Shown: positions 1-6,514 of the stretch, in pieces
Numbering within the stretch: position 1 is the first letter of the stretch
How the letters are laid out: each line of letters opens with the position of its first letter
Assembly (NCBI GenBank): GCA_964639895.1
Contig: CAZXEJ010000042.1
Location: forward strand, 1-20,495
Direction: 5' to 3'
Source: CAZXEJ01 sp964639895
GTDB taxonomy: Bacteria; Desulfobacterota_D; UBA1144; Nemesobacterales; JADFKM01
Length of the DNA stretch: 20,495 nt
The notes under the pieces: model-generated
Told to the model about the DNA's origin: nothing
The model's database searches: none
The model's input: only the letters and a program-made list of their open reading frames with translations
Program-made: the position numbers and the translations under genes

Positions 1-50
1 CAAGTCAAGAACCCGCCGCGAGCACATCCGCCCCCCCTGCGTCGGGCGGC

Positions 51-78
51 TTGATAGCAGACGGATGGGGTGTAGAAT
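51..78 (+). promoter_or_regulatory. sigma70-type promoter for the 86-1673 gene pair
   Basis: A -35 box TTGATA (51-56) and a -10 box TAGAAT (73-78) are separated by 16 bp, each matching consensus at five of six positions. The expected transcription start falls at about 84-86, on or next to the ATG at 86, so the mRNA would have almost no 5' leader. This agrees with the absence of a Shine-Dalgarno sequence just before that ATG. A small inverted repeat (CCGCCC 28-33, GGGCGG 44-49) lies just upstream and may end transcription arriving from outside the window. Confidence 0.55.
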
Positions 79-85
79 AGATATC

Positions 86-523
86 ATGAGGCGGGCCGCA
101 ACCGTTTCCCTGCTTACAGCCATCGTCATCCTCTCCATCGGCCAGGCGGTCTTCGCAGCCCCTCCCTCCGAGGAAAAAGAGGGGCCACCGGACATCGGCA
201 CCCTGCAGCGAGAGTACACCCGCCTCAAGCAAGATCTGCCGCCCGGCTTCCCCGGCGGCGAGATAGCGAAACTGGGCGTGTGGATAGATTCCTACCTCAG
301 AGCCCCCCACGCCTACCCAACATCGAGGCTCCACAAGATAGCGGCCCAGCTGGAATACGTAAAGGCGCTCAAGCACAAGCTGGAAACCGAGCAGGAAATG
401 GAACGCCTCAAGAAGCGGATAGAGCGTACCAAGCGAACGATAGAGGAGATCGAAGCCACGCTGACCGACATTGAAAGGGAGATACGCTCGGCCGAGGGCG
501 CAGACGAAGATGAATCCGCTTAG
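86..523 (+). CDS. secreted coiled-coil protein of unknown function
   Basis: Predicted 145-aa protein; I do not recognise a named family. Residues 1-24 form a Sec signal peptide: a basic start (MRR), a hydrophobic core and an AVFAA-type cleavage site, so it should act in the periplasm. After a Pro-rich patch, roughly residues 80-138 are charged heptad-like helix rich in Glu, Lys and Arg, a probable coiled coil. I chose the ATG at 86 because the signal peptide begins there and the promoter -10 box ends 7 nt upstream; an in-frame ATG at 65 would lie between the promoter boxes. There is no clear ribosome binding site. The 3' end overlaps the next gene by 14 bp in another frame, so the two are probably translationally coupled and may interact. 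The gene is real with good confidence, but its function is unknown. Confidence 0.75.
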   Translation: MRRAATVSLLTAIVILSIGQAVFAAPPSEEKEGPPDIGTLQREYTRLKQDLPPGFPGGEIAKLGVWIDSYLRAPHAYPTSRLHKIAAQLEYVKALKHKLETEQEMERLKKRIERTKRTIEEIEATLTDIEREIRSAEGADEDESA

Positions 524-1673
524 GACCGCAGCACTGTTGGTGTTGATCCTCGCGGCCGCGGCGAGCCCCGGGGCGGCGGCCTCGCGCCAAAGCAGGATCA
601 CGCTTGCTCACGATCTCATACAGCAGGCACGAGCGAAAGCCACGACGCCACGGGCACGGGCACTGGTCGATGAAGCCCAGGCACTCTACGACGAGGCGCT
701 CCGCCAGTTCGAGCTCGGTCGCGGCATGAGCGGCTTCGACCTTCTCGATACGGCCTCCATCACTGCAAGGCGTGCCATCGCGGAGGCGGAAGCCGAACGG
801 AACGAGGACGCCATTGCCTCTCTCAGGAAACGGCTCCGGGCGCTAAACGCGAAGCTCGACGAGAAGAAGCACAGGCTGTCGCTGGCCGTGGACCGGCTGG
901 AGAGGATCAAAGAGCAGAAGACGCTCGCCCTGGAGCTGCTAGGCACGAAGGCCCAGAACGCCATCGACGAGGCGGACGAAGCAATACGCGGGGCCATGGA
1001 GATGGAGGCGGCCACCTACGCCCCTCACCTCATGGCGGAGGCGCGGGATGCACTGCGGCGGGCCGAGCAGGAGCTCGCACGAGGAGACTTCGAGGCCGCG
1101 GCACGCACCGCCCGCACGGCCGCATCCTCGGCGCACGCGGCAGTGGAGAAGGCATCGGAAATGAAGCGGTTCCAGGCGAAGGTGCTGCCTCGCTTCGCAT
1201 CCATCTACAACGTCAAGGCCGAGCCGCACACGCTAGGGGCGGTGGTGAAGCTCTACGGCGTCTTCTCCCCAGTAAGCGGCAGGATATCACCCGACGCCCG
1301 CCCATCGCTCGACGCCGTCCTCGGCGTACTGGCCCGCGAGCAGACCATGCGGCTCGCACTCCACGTCCACCCTTCGGCCGCCGAGGAAGGGGGCCGAACC
1401 TCACGCTCGGCGGAGGAGCTGCTTTCATACTTCGGCTCACGGGGAGTGACGGCCGGGAGGTTTCTCGAGGTCACGACCACAACCGGTACCCACACCGCTT
1501 CGGCCACCGTCGGATCCACCACACCCGACGTCGAGATCGTATTGATCGCCCCCGGGGCGACACCCGAAAGCGGTACCGGCGAAGAAAACCAGACCGGAGG
1601 CGGGTCGGCCGGCACCCCATCGGCACAAGGCGGAGACGCCGCCCCGACCCCGAGAGCCGCCGCCACACCGTGA
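510..1673 (+). CDS. periplasmic DUF4398-like protein with degenerate OmpA-like C-terminus
   Basis: Predicted 387-aa protein. Residues 1-24 are a signal peptide ending in GAAAS. Residues about 30-215 are Ala/Glu/Arg-rich helices. The part around 145-215 (YAPHLMAEARDALRRAEQEL and after) resembles DUF4398, often found N-terminal to OmpA domains. Residues about 240-347 follow the OmpA/Pal layout (GAVVKLYGVF, then PDARPSLDAVLGVL, ending YFGSRGV). However, the usual GHTD-type Asp motif reads HVHPSA, and the Arg of the LSxxRA motif is not in register. Peptidoglycan binding by diaminopimelate contact is therefore doubtful. The tail (350-387) is low-complexity Gly/Thr/Ala/Pro. The ATG at 510 overlaps the upstream gene's end, which suggests coupling. 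A structural role in the periplasm is inferred. Family assignment comes from pattern only. Confidence 0.72.
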   Translation: MNPLRTAALLVLILAAAASPGAAASRQSRITLAHDLIQQARAKATTPRARALVDEAQALYDEALRQFELGRGMSGFDLLDTASITARRAIAEAEAERNEDAIASLRKRLRALNAKLDEKKHRLSLAVDRLERIKEQKTLALELLGTKAQNAIDEADEAIRGAMEMEAATYAPHLMAEARDALRRAEQELARGDFEAAARTARTAASSAHAAVEKASEMKRFQAKVLPRFASIYNVKAEPHTLGAVVKLYGVFSPVSGRISPDARPSLDAVLGVLAREQTMRLALHVHPSAAEEGGRTSRSAEELLSYFGSRGVTAGRFLEVTTTTGTHTASATVGSTTPDVEIVLIAPGATPESGTGEENQTGGGSAGTPSAQGGDAAPTPRAAATP

Positions 1674-2120
1674 CCCTCCGGCAAGGGGACCACGTAGCTC
1701 CACATGACCTCACCGCCGACACCAGCTACAAGCACAGACGCACTCGGCCCGCCAGCCCCAGCCACCGGACAGCCAACGCCGGCCCACCACTCGGACCCGG
1801 CGCGCCTCCCCGACCTCGTAGACATGGACGGGCACCTCAACCATAGTCGACATCCATCTCCAGCGGCCCAACCATCCCCCACGCCAGACCTCCCTCCGGC
1901 ACCGTCTTCCCACCCTCCCCACAGGCTGGTGTCCACCCCACTGGGGCCGCGCCTCCCGCCGACCTCTCCCACGCCGGGGCCGACACCCCACCACCCCCCA
2001 GCTGCCGTATCTCCAGGCTGGGTTGGGGCTCACCGCGCGCGCAGGTGTGCAGCGAAGACGCGGGGCCTGCATATTCCGTCTTGAGGAACGAGGTAGAGAA
2101 GACAGGTGGCGTAGGATGGA

Positions 2121-2141
2121 GAGGCCGTGCCGCACGGCCTC
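2121..2141. repeat. perfect 9-bp inverted repeat with 3-nt loop
   Basis: GAGGCCGTG, CCG, CACGGCCTC: a perfect 9-bp stem with a trinucleotide loop, about 450 bp past the end of the 510-1673 gene. It could fold in RNA from either strand. No T-run follows on either side, so it is not a standard intrinsic terminator. Confidence 0.7.
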
Positions 2142-2479
2142 ACCAGGCCGGGGCACGCAGCGCTCGTGGGGATGCCCAGGCAAGATGGCGCTCACCCCGG
2201 CCCGCCACGCCTGGCAGGCGAAGCACACGATACCAACGGGGCGGCCCCGTCCCTCCCACACACGCGCCGGCGCGGGAGAGAGCATGCCCCCCCAAATCTA
2301 CGGCCGCATCCCACCGGATCGGAGCAGGAGACCCCCTTATCCTACACGCCGGCGCCCGCCACGGGCCCGCACACGGCGCTTCGCCGTCCAGTCGGGGGTC
2401 ACTCCCAACGTTGGGCAGGACGGGCAAGCCGAAGCCGCAACCGGCGATGGCATGGGGAATGGAGCGCACGATGGGTTCG

Positions 2480-2496
2480 GCCGCCTCCGTGGCGGC
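2480..2496 (-). terminator. hairpin after the lipoprotein operon, possible terminator
   Basis: GCCGCC and GGCGGC flank a 5-nt loop, 31 bp past the stop codon of the last gene of the XRE/receptor/lipoprotein operon (minus strand). The stem is perfect and fully GC, but no T-run follows, so it may stabilise the 3' end or work with Rho rather than terminate alone. Confidence 0.25.
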
Positions 2497-2526
2497 GGTG
2501 GGGAGAGACGACCAGCCGGGAGGTGC

Positions 2527-2904
2527 CTACTCTTCGGGCGGTGGTGAGAAATCGGTGAAGATCTCGACCTCTTTCGAGAACACCAGCAGCGGATCCACGT
2601 CGAAGGTCATCGTGAACAGGATGCGCTCGTCGGGCAGTATCTCACCCTCGACGATCGAGCCCGTAAGCTGTGTCGAAGAGGCCCCGATGGTCCTTCCGTC
2701 CTTGTCCTTGAGCACGATCACGACTACGGCCGAGCGGACCGGCTCGGTGCCCACGTTTACGACGGCGCCGTTGAACTCGAGTTGTCCTTCGCTGTTCAGC
2801 CCCTCGAGTATGGGGCCGTCCAGCTGTACGACGTCGTCGTCGCCGGGATTGGCGCATCCTATAAGGAGCGCGAGTATCGAGAAAGCCACCAACCTGTAGA
2901 TCAT
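2527..2904 (-). CDS. FxLYD-like outer-membrane lipoprotein
   Basis: Predicted 125-aa protein. Residues 1-16 are a short lipoprotein signal and the lipobox is LIGC with Cys17 as the lipidated residue. Position +2 is Ala, not Asp, which favours sorting to the outer membrane. The mature part (about 38-120) is all-beta in look: NGAVVNVGTEPVRSAVVVIV, then DKDGRTIG, then EGEILPDERILF. This is the pattern of small FxLYD-type immunoglobulin-like domains: strand, turn, VxNxG, DxxG, LxPGE-like, F. Its ATG overlaps the stop of the upstream receptor-like gene by 4 bp (ATGA), so it is translationally coupled and probably works with that protein at the envelope. No enzymatic motif is visible. The family match is by eye. 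Confidence 0.72.
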   Translation of the reverse strand: MIYRLVAFSILALLIGCANPGDDDVVQLDGPILEGLNSEGQLEFNGAVVNVGTEPVRSAVVVIVLKDKDGRTIGASSTQLTGSIVEGEILPDERILFTMTFDVDPLLVFSKEVEIFTDFSPPPEE

Positions 2905-3659
2905 TTTCTGTTGCGGTTCTCGAACATCTCAAGAAGCGACACCACTTTGTCGGCGCCTACACGCGAGCGGTCGTCCCGTTTGACTTCCCTCTCGTGATCC
3001 TCGATGATGTCCCCTAGTACGCGGTGGAATATCTTGAGTGCTCCTATGGAGTGTTCCCTCAGGTATCCTCGTTCCAGAGCCTCCTCACGGCGCCGGCGGA
3101 GCAGGAGATAGAGGATGAAGGCCTGATTGTTGAGCACGAGCAGAACGGCGGCGTACAGCAGGAAGTTCTCACTCAACACCCTGTCTCTCAGCCGTGTGAG
3201 ATCGGAATCGATCTTGACGAAGCCGTACGGGGCGTCCTCCCCGCGGATGGAGAAGGGGACCGATACCGAGATGACTCCGCCTCCCTTGGTCACGACCGCC
3301 CCCCTGCGGTCGACGAGACCGCCCTCGAACTGGTCGAACAGCCCGCTTCTCTCGACGTCCTTTCTCAGCACGACGCTGAAGAACTTGGGTGCTATATCGA
3401 ACGTATCGAACAACTTCTTACGGCCGAGCCTCTCGTCCAGGAATGCGAAGAACTGCTCGCTCGTGGCGTCCTCCTTGTGGGTGGAGAAGAAGATCCCCGC
3501 CTGCTCCCCTATGGTGGCGGCTATGGACTTCGTCTTCGATACCACCCCGTTCTGGGCCTTGTTGTATTGGAAGACGAAGAGCAGCGCGATGAAGCCCAGT
3601 ATGAGGAGCTCGACGGCCAGAGCCCTTGCTATCAATCCCGCCTTCCCGCTCAGGCGCAT
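2901..3659 (-). CDS. two-TM receptor-like membrane protein with Cache-like sensor and no output domain
   Basis: Predicted 252-aa protein. TM1 is about residues 9-31 and TM2 about 165-188, leaving a periplasmic domain of about 130 residues and a charged cytoplasmic tail (189-252). The end of the periplasmic part (GGVISVSVPFSIRG, then PYGFVKIDSDLTRLRD) resembles the last strands of single-Cache sensor domains found in chemoreceptors and histidine kinases. The tail contains HSIGALKIFHRVLGDII followed by a basic/acidic helix. There is no HAMP, kinase, GGDEF or methyl-accepting region, so it cannot signal like a standard receptor and would have to work through a partner. The ATG lies inside the 3' end of the XRE gene (10-bp overlap), and the stop overlaps the lipoprotein start. 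The function is inferred from topology and the Cache assignment needs structure prediction. Confidence 0.7.
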   Translation of the reverse strand: MRLSGKAGLIARALAVELLILGFIALLFVFQYNKAQNGVVSKTKSIAATIGEQAGIFFSTHKEDATSEQFFAFLDERLGRKKLFDTFDIAPKFFSVVLRKDVERSGLFDQFEGGLVDRRGAVVTKGGGVISVSVPFSIRGEDAPYGFVKIDSDLTRLRDRVLSENFLLYAAVLLVLNNQAFILYLLLRRRREEALERGYLREHSIGALKIFHRVLGDIIEDHEREVKRDDRSRVGADKVVSLLEMFENRNRK

Positions 3660-4063
3660 TTCATGAACTCTTCGAGTATCTTCTGTACTCCCTTGTCCTC
3701 GGCCCTTCGGAGCAACATATAGATCATGCCCCCGAAGTCCCGCTTCGTATCCTTATCGAGCGAACGATACAGCTTGACAAGAGCCCTCTCGGAATCGGAC
3801 AGGACCTCGAGGTTGTCGCCGTCGATCCCCTCGCGTTCCATGAATTTACGCAGCCGCTCCATCTTCGAGATGTTCCATATCTCCTCCACCGGCACGTCGA
3901 GGACGGCGGCAAGCTTGCGACACCTCTCCCACGAGGGTGCGTCGACCTTGGACGTCTCCAGCTGGTGGATGAAAACACTGGAGACCCCGAGCACGCGCGC
4001 AAGCTCCTCCTGCGTTATGGACTTCTCCTTCCGTTTGCTCTTGAGGTAGTCGCCAAACCTCAT
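3650..4063 (-). CDS. XRE-family transcriptional regulator
   Basis: Predicted 137-aa DNA-binding protein. Residues about 3-60 form a Cro/C1-type helix-turn-helix (FGDYLKSKRKEKSITQEELARVLG, with SSVFIHQLETSKVDAPS as recognition-helix region and then KLAAVLDV). Residues 70-137 form a helical C-terminal part (LSDSERALVKLYRSLDKDT onward) that may dimerise or receive a signal. I chose the ATG at 4063 because GGAGGT lies 5 nt upstream and the HTH begins directly; an upstream in-frame ATG at 4105 would add 14 residues without family similarity. It is the first gene of a three-gene operon, overlapping the receptor-like gene by 10 bp. An autoregulator or partner of the receptor-like protein is inferred from that linkage. 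Its target operators are unknown. Confidence 0.85.
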   Translation of the reverse strand: MRFGDYLKSKRKEKSITQEELARVLGVSSVFIHQLETSKVDAPSWERCRKLAAVLDVPVEEIWNISKMERLRKFMEREGIDGDNLEVLSDSERALVKLYRSLDKDTKRDFGGMIYMLLRRAEDKGVQKILEEFMKCA

Positions 4064-4133
4064 CTTAGACCTCCGGTAGAGCTGATATAGAAGCCCGACC
4101 CACAACCCTCTCGAGCCCGCACGGTCAGCTTAA

Positions 4134-4163
4134 ATTTTACACCATAGCCTCGTGAACAATCAA
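4134..4163 (-). promoter_or_regulatory. sigma70-type promoter for the XRE/receptor/lipoprotein operon
   Basis: Reading the minus strand: -35 TTGATT (4163-4158), 18-bp spacer, -10 TAAAAT (4139-4134, five of six consensus positions). It lies about 65 bp before the XRE start codon and about 45 bp past the 3' end of the tRNA gene, in a locally AT-rich patch. The operon can therefore be transcribed independently of the tRNA. Confidence 0.6.
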
Positions 4164-4208
4164 GCGGGAAAAGGTTGCGTTCGGCGGCGGCGGAGTGTGT
4201 GCTGGATG

Positions 4209-4281
<73 letters not shown>

Positions 4282-4314
4282 ATCCCCAGCGTAGAAGAGA
4301 GACAGTAGGGATAT

Positions 4315-4344
4315 AGTTTAACCAGACGGAAAGGGTGTTAGCAA
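4315..4344 (-). promoter_or_regulatory. probable promoter of tRNA-Phe
   Basis: Minus strand: TTGCTA (4344-4339), 18-bp spacer, TAAACT (4320-4315), each four of six positions of the sigma70 consensus. Expected start is about 25 nt before the mature tRNA 5' end. An adjacent TATATC makes the exact -10 ambiguous. Confidence 0.4.
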
Positions 4345-4412
4345 GAGCCCCCTTGCAGCCATCGGGACCAAGAAGCCGGGGACGCACAGAGGGGATCGAG
4401 GGGCAGATGGAA

Positions 4413-4436
4413 GCAAGGCGGCCGCGGCCGCCTTGC
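4413..4436. repeat. perfect 24-bp GC palindrome
   Basis: The half site GCAAGGCGGCCG is followed directly by its reverse complement, with no spacer, in the 232-bp gap between the porin stop and the tRNA gene. No T-run adjoins it. It may be a protein-binding dyad, or it may form a cruciform or RNA hairpin in the porin 3' region. I do not recognise it as a named element. Confidence 0.75.
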
Positions 4437-4481
4437 CCGCCCCTAAGGAGGTAAGACGAGAGGCGTGTTTAGCAGCAGAAG

Positions 4482-4507
4482 CGGCCCCCCCTCTCCGAGG
4501 GGGGCCG
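4482..4507 (-). terminator. GC hairpin after the porin gene, possible terminator
   Basis: An 11-bp stem (CGGCC...CTC pairing with GAG...GGCCG), with one bulged C and a 3-nt loop, begins 7 nt after the porin stop codon on the minus strand. It is strongly GC and well placed for a terminator, but the following bases (gcttctgctgct) are not a proper U-tract. Confidence 0.4.
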
Positions 4508-4513
4508 GCTCGG

Positions 4514-5656
4514 TCAGGTCGCAAACCAATAGAGAAGCTGCACGGTTAGGGTATCCTGCGTATCGGTGAGCGAGCCGTCGTCCTTTTCGAAGACGTCCTC
4601 GTCGGACTGGTCGTGGCGGTACTCCAAGCGGAGCTCCAGGTTGTCCAGGCCTGGACGGTCCGCGAAGGGTTTGACCGAGACGGTCGGCGTCACCTCCCAC
4701 ATCGTCTGGTCGGTGCCGGTCCTGAAACCGTCGGAGTCGTCGAACACCTCGGCCCTCAGAGCCAACGAGAGGCGGGGAGAGACGTCGTAGATCAGGTATC
4801 CCGCCAACCCCCACCAGAAGGCGTTCTCCTCCACACCGGGGGCGACGTTCACGTCCTGCTCCCAGCCGAAGTCGAGGTCGAAGCCGACCGAGAAGGGGGG
4901 CGCCACCTCGACCGTGCCCACGAACGTTATGAGCTCCCTCCAATCGCCGTCCACACCGTCGGCCTCGGGGCCGAAATAGCCGGTCAGGTAAAACGAGGCC
5001 CTGTCAAGCTCAACGGCCACCTGGGTCTCGATGGTCTTGCCGTCGTTGTTGTCGTCGACGACGTCCCAGCCGTTGTTGAGCCCCAGAGTGAGAGTCACCG
5101 CACCGACCGGGTACGAGACCCTTACGCCGGTGTGCGTGAAGGGTATGGCGAGCCCGAAGAGCAACGAGCGCGAGGCGTTGGGATTGTCCTTGGCTTCTAT
5201 CACCTCGTAGCCGGCCAGGGTGACGAACTTGCCCGCCGTGATGCTCAGTCCGTTGCCCCAGGGCAGCAACAGGCTTATGTATGCCTCCTCGAGGTCGAAC
5301 GAATCGTCGCTCACCCCGAGGCCGGCCGCGTGTATGCGGTCGGCGTCCTCGCCGAAATCGAGCTTCACGCCGAAGCCGACGTAACCACCCGGCCCCTCAT
5401 CAAGCGTCGGGTCCTTGTGCAGGGAGAGTTGGAACAGATGTATCTCGAACTCGTTGTGGTCGGGGTCGAGCGACCGGAACTGGTTCTGCCCGCTCTTGGG
5501 GTTGTTGAAGTTGTACTCGTAGGCCGTATCAACATAGGCCCCCACGCTCACGCTTCTCAGAAACTTGACGAAGCCGTCTTCTTCGGCCCTACTCGCTACA
5601 GCGGGCAATGCCACCAACAGAGCGGTCGAGGCCAACGCGGCCATTAACATGCGCAT
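4514..5656 (-). CDS. outer-membrane beta-barrel porin (OmpL/bbp2-like)
   Basis: Predicted 380-aa protein. Residues 1-24 are a Sec signal peptide (MRMLMAALAS, then LPAVAS). The mature protein is a run of amphipathic strands with alternating hydrophobic and polar residues and aromatic girdle residues: VSVGAYVDTAYEYNF, HLFQLSLHKDP, GYVGFGVKLDFGED, ISLLLPWGNGLSITAGKF, FTHTGVRVSYPVG, LTLGLNNGWDVVDDNNDG, LELRLEYRHDQSD and a terminal LTVQLLYWFAT. The DxNxDG-like acidic turn and GWD motif are typical of the 'putative beta-barrel porin 2' group. It should form a passive channel of unknown specificity. I chose the ATG at 5656 because GGAGGAGG precedes it and the signal peptide starts there; the frame stays open upstream to 6088 but that part is non-coding in character. 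An MFS gene lies 858 bp upstream on the same strand. Confidence 0.85.
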   Translation of the reverse strand: MRMLMAALASTALLVALPAVASRAEEDGFVKFLRSVSVGAYVDTAYEYNFNNPKSGQNQFRSLDPDHNEFEIHLFQLSLHKDPTLDEGPGGYVGFGVKLDFGEDADRIHAAGLGVSDDSFDLEEAYISLLLPWGNGLSITAGKFVTLAGYEVIEAKDNPNASRSLLFGLAIPFTHTGVRVSYPVGAVTLTLGLNNGWDVVDDNNDGKTIETQVAVELDRASFYLTGYFGPEADGVDGDWRELITFVGTVEVAPPFSVGFDLDFGWEQDVNVAPGVEENAFWWGLAGYLIYDVSPRLSLALRAEVFDDSDGFRTGTDQTMWEVTPTVSVKPFADRPGLDNLELRLEYRHDQSDEDVFEKDDGSLTDTQDTLTVQLLYWFAT

Positions 5657-6514
5657 GACAACACCTCCTCCTTCATTTCGATTACACTCGCATCCGGGGA
5701 TACGGCGGGCCGAGCTCCAGGCGTCCCGGGCGGACACCCAGCAGGCCACGGCGGGCGCTCGCGCCGGCCGGCGTTCCCCTACGGCCGCCATACCCGGCAA
5801 CAGCCGTGCCATCCACGGCCTGGGCGGGTTCACAATACGCAACCCCCTCAAATGACACGATTCTCTACGGAAGGAGCGATCGATCCCACAAAGTGTGGAC
5901 GCACCGCTCAGGCCCAACCTTTGGGCACACAGGTCAGTAATTAAGCACGGCTCGACGACCCGTCCGGCCTCGGTGCGGGCTTGGGACGCGCAGGCACGCA
6001 AGGGCCGGCCTCTCCAAGCGAGGAGCGCCGTCACGCCACCACGCGCCGCCGAGAAGGACAAGAGGCGTTGCGACAACACCCTTCGCACAGGGCAGAGGCG
6101 ACACCGCCCGCAAACCTGCCGGGGTCGAACGCCCTGCGGTCCCAGGTTTATTTATCCCTCTTATTTGGGGTACCTACACGGCAGCCGGGCCGGCCCGGGA
6201 ATGGAACCCGCCGTGGCCGCAACGTGCAGCACACACCGACCCCGCCCATCCCCCCGCAGACGGCGGCTCGGCGGTTGCGCCGCCCCAGGGTCACGGCCGT
6301 CGCGCCGTGGCCCGGAAGGGCTGATGACCGCCCGCCCCACCCCCCCCCGGGCACCTGAGACGCTCGGGCCGGAGGACGCTCCAGGAAGGGCTGTTGACCG
6401 ATAGCGTACGGGGGCGGAAGGTGCGGCAGGCACCGGCAAGACGCGGCAAGATGGAAGGTGCTCCAACGAGCGGGCAAAGAGGGCCGTAATCGCATCGCAG
6501 CCCGCGCGCCCCGC
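5657..6514. other. 858-bp spacer between MFS and porin genes with several dyads
   Basis: No gene is supported on either strand. It holds CCACA-AAG-TGTGG (5886-5898), GCCCAA-CCT-TTGGGC (5912-5926), a perfect 14-bp palindrome CCGGGCCGGCCCGG (6185-6198) and a 9-bp stem with one G-T pair (6289-6312). A 17-bp direct repeat with one mismatch (GGAAGGGCTG[A/T]TGACCG) is at 6314-6330 and 6384-6400. An AT-rich patch is at about 6148-6172. The porin promoter should be here, but I could not place a convincing -35/-10 pair; a lone TGTAAT is on the minus strand about 25 bp before the porin start. Confidence 0.55.
5886..5926. repeat. two neighbouring short dyads upstream of the porin
   Basis: CCACA-AAG-TGTGG and GCCCAA-CCT-TTGGGC are both perfect and both have 3-nt centres, 27 bp apart centre to centre, about 230-270 bp upstream of the porin start. 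The spacing is not far from an integral number of helical turns. They could be operators or small RNA hairpins; nothing in the sequence decides which. Confidence 0.45.

Larger units (their letters stand above)
1674..2526. other. 853-bp non-coding spacer, C-rich on the + strand
   Basis: No convincing gene on either strand: open frames here lack ribosome binding sites and give low-complexity Pro/Arg/Gly/Trp-rich translations. The + strand is strongly C over G in the first half; bases 1741-1800 contain about 32 C, 15 G, 11 A and 2 T. The second half holds short perfect inverted repeats at 2121-2141, 2236-2250 (ACGGGGC/GCCCCGT, 1-nt spacer) and 2480-2496. The last lies 31 bp past the lipoprotein stop. 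It separates two convergent operons, so it should hold both their 3' ends. I see no U-tract terminator. Confidence 0.6.

Noticed and set aside
2045..2899. 284-codon + strand open frame across the spacer and the lipoprotein gene
   Set aside because: It has no ribosome binding site, its composition is low-complexity, and half of it is antisense to the lipoprotein.
4613..5647. Long + strand open frame opposite the porin
   Set aside because: Antisense shadow of the porin, which has a signal peptide, ribosome binding site and beta-strand pattern.
5657..6088. Upstream extension of the porin frame
   Set aside because: The open frame continues, but this part is Arg/Ala/Cys-rich without pattern. The signal peptide and ribosome binding site fix the start at 5656.
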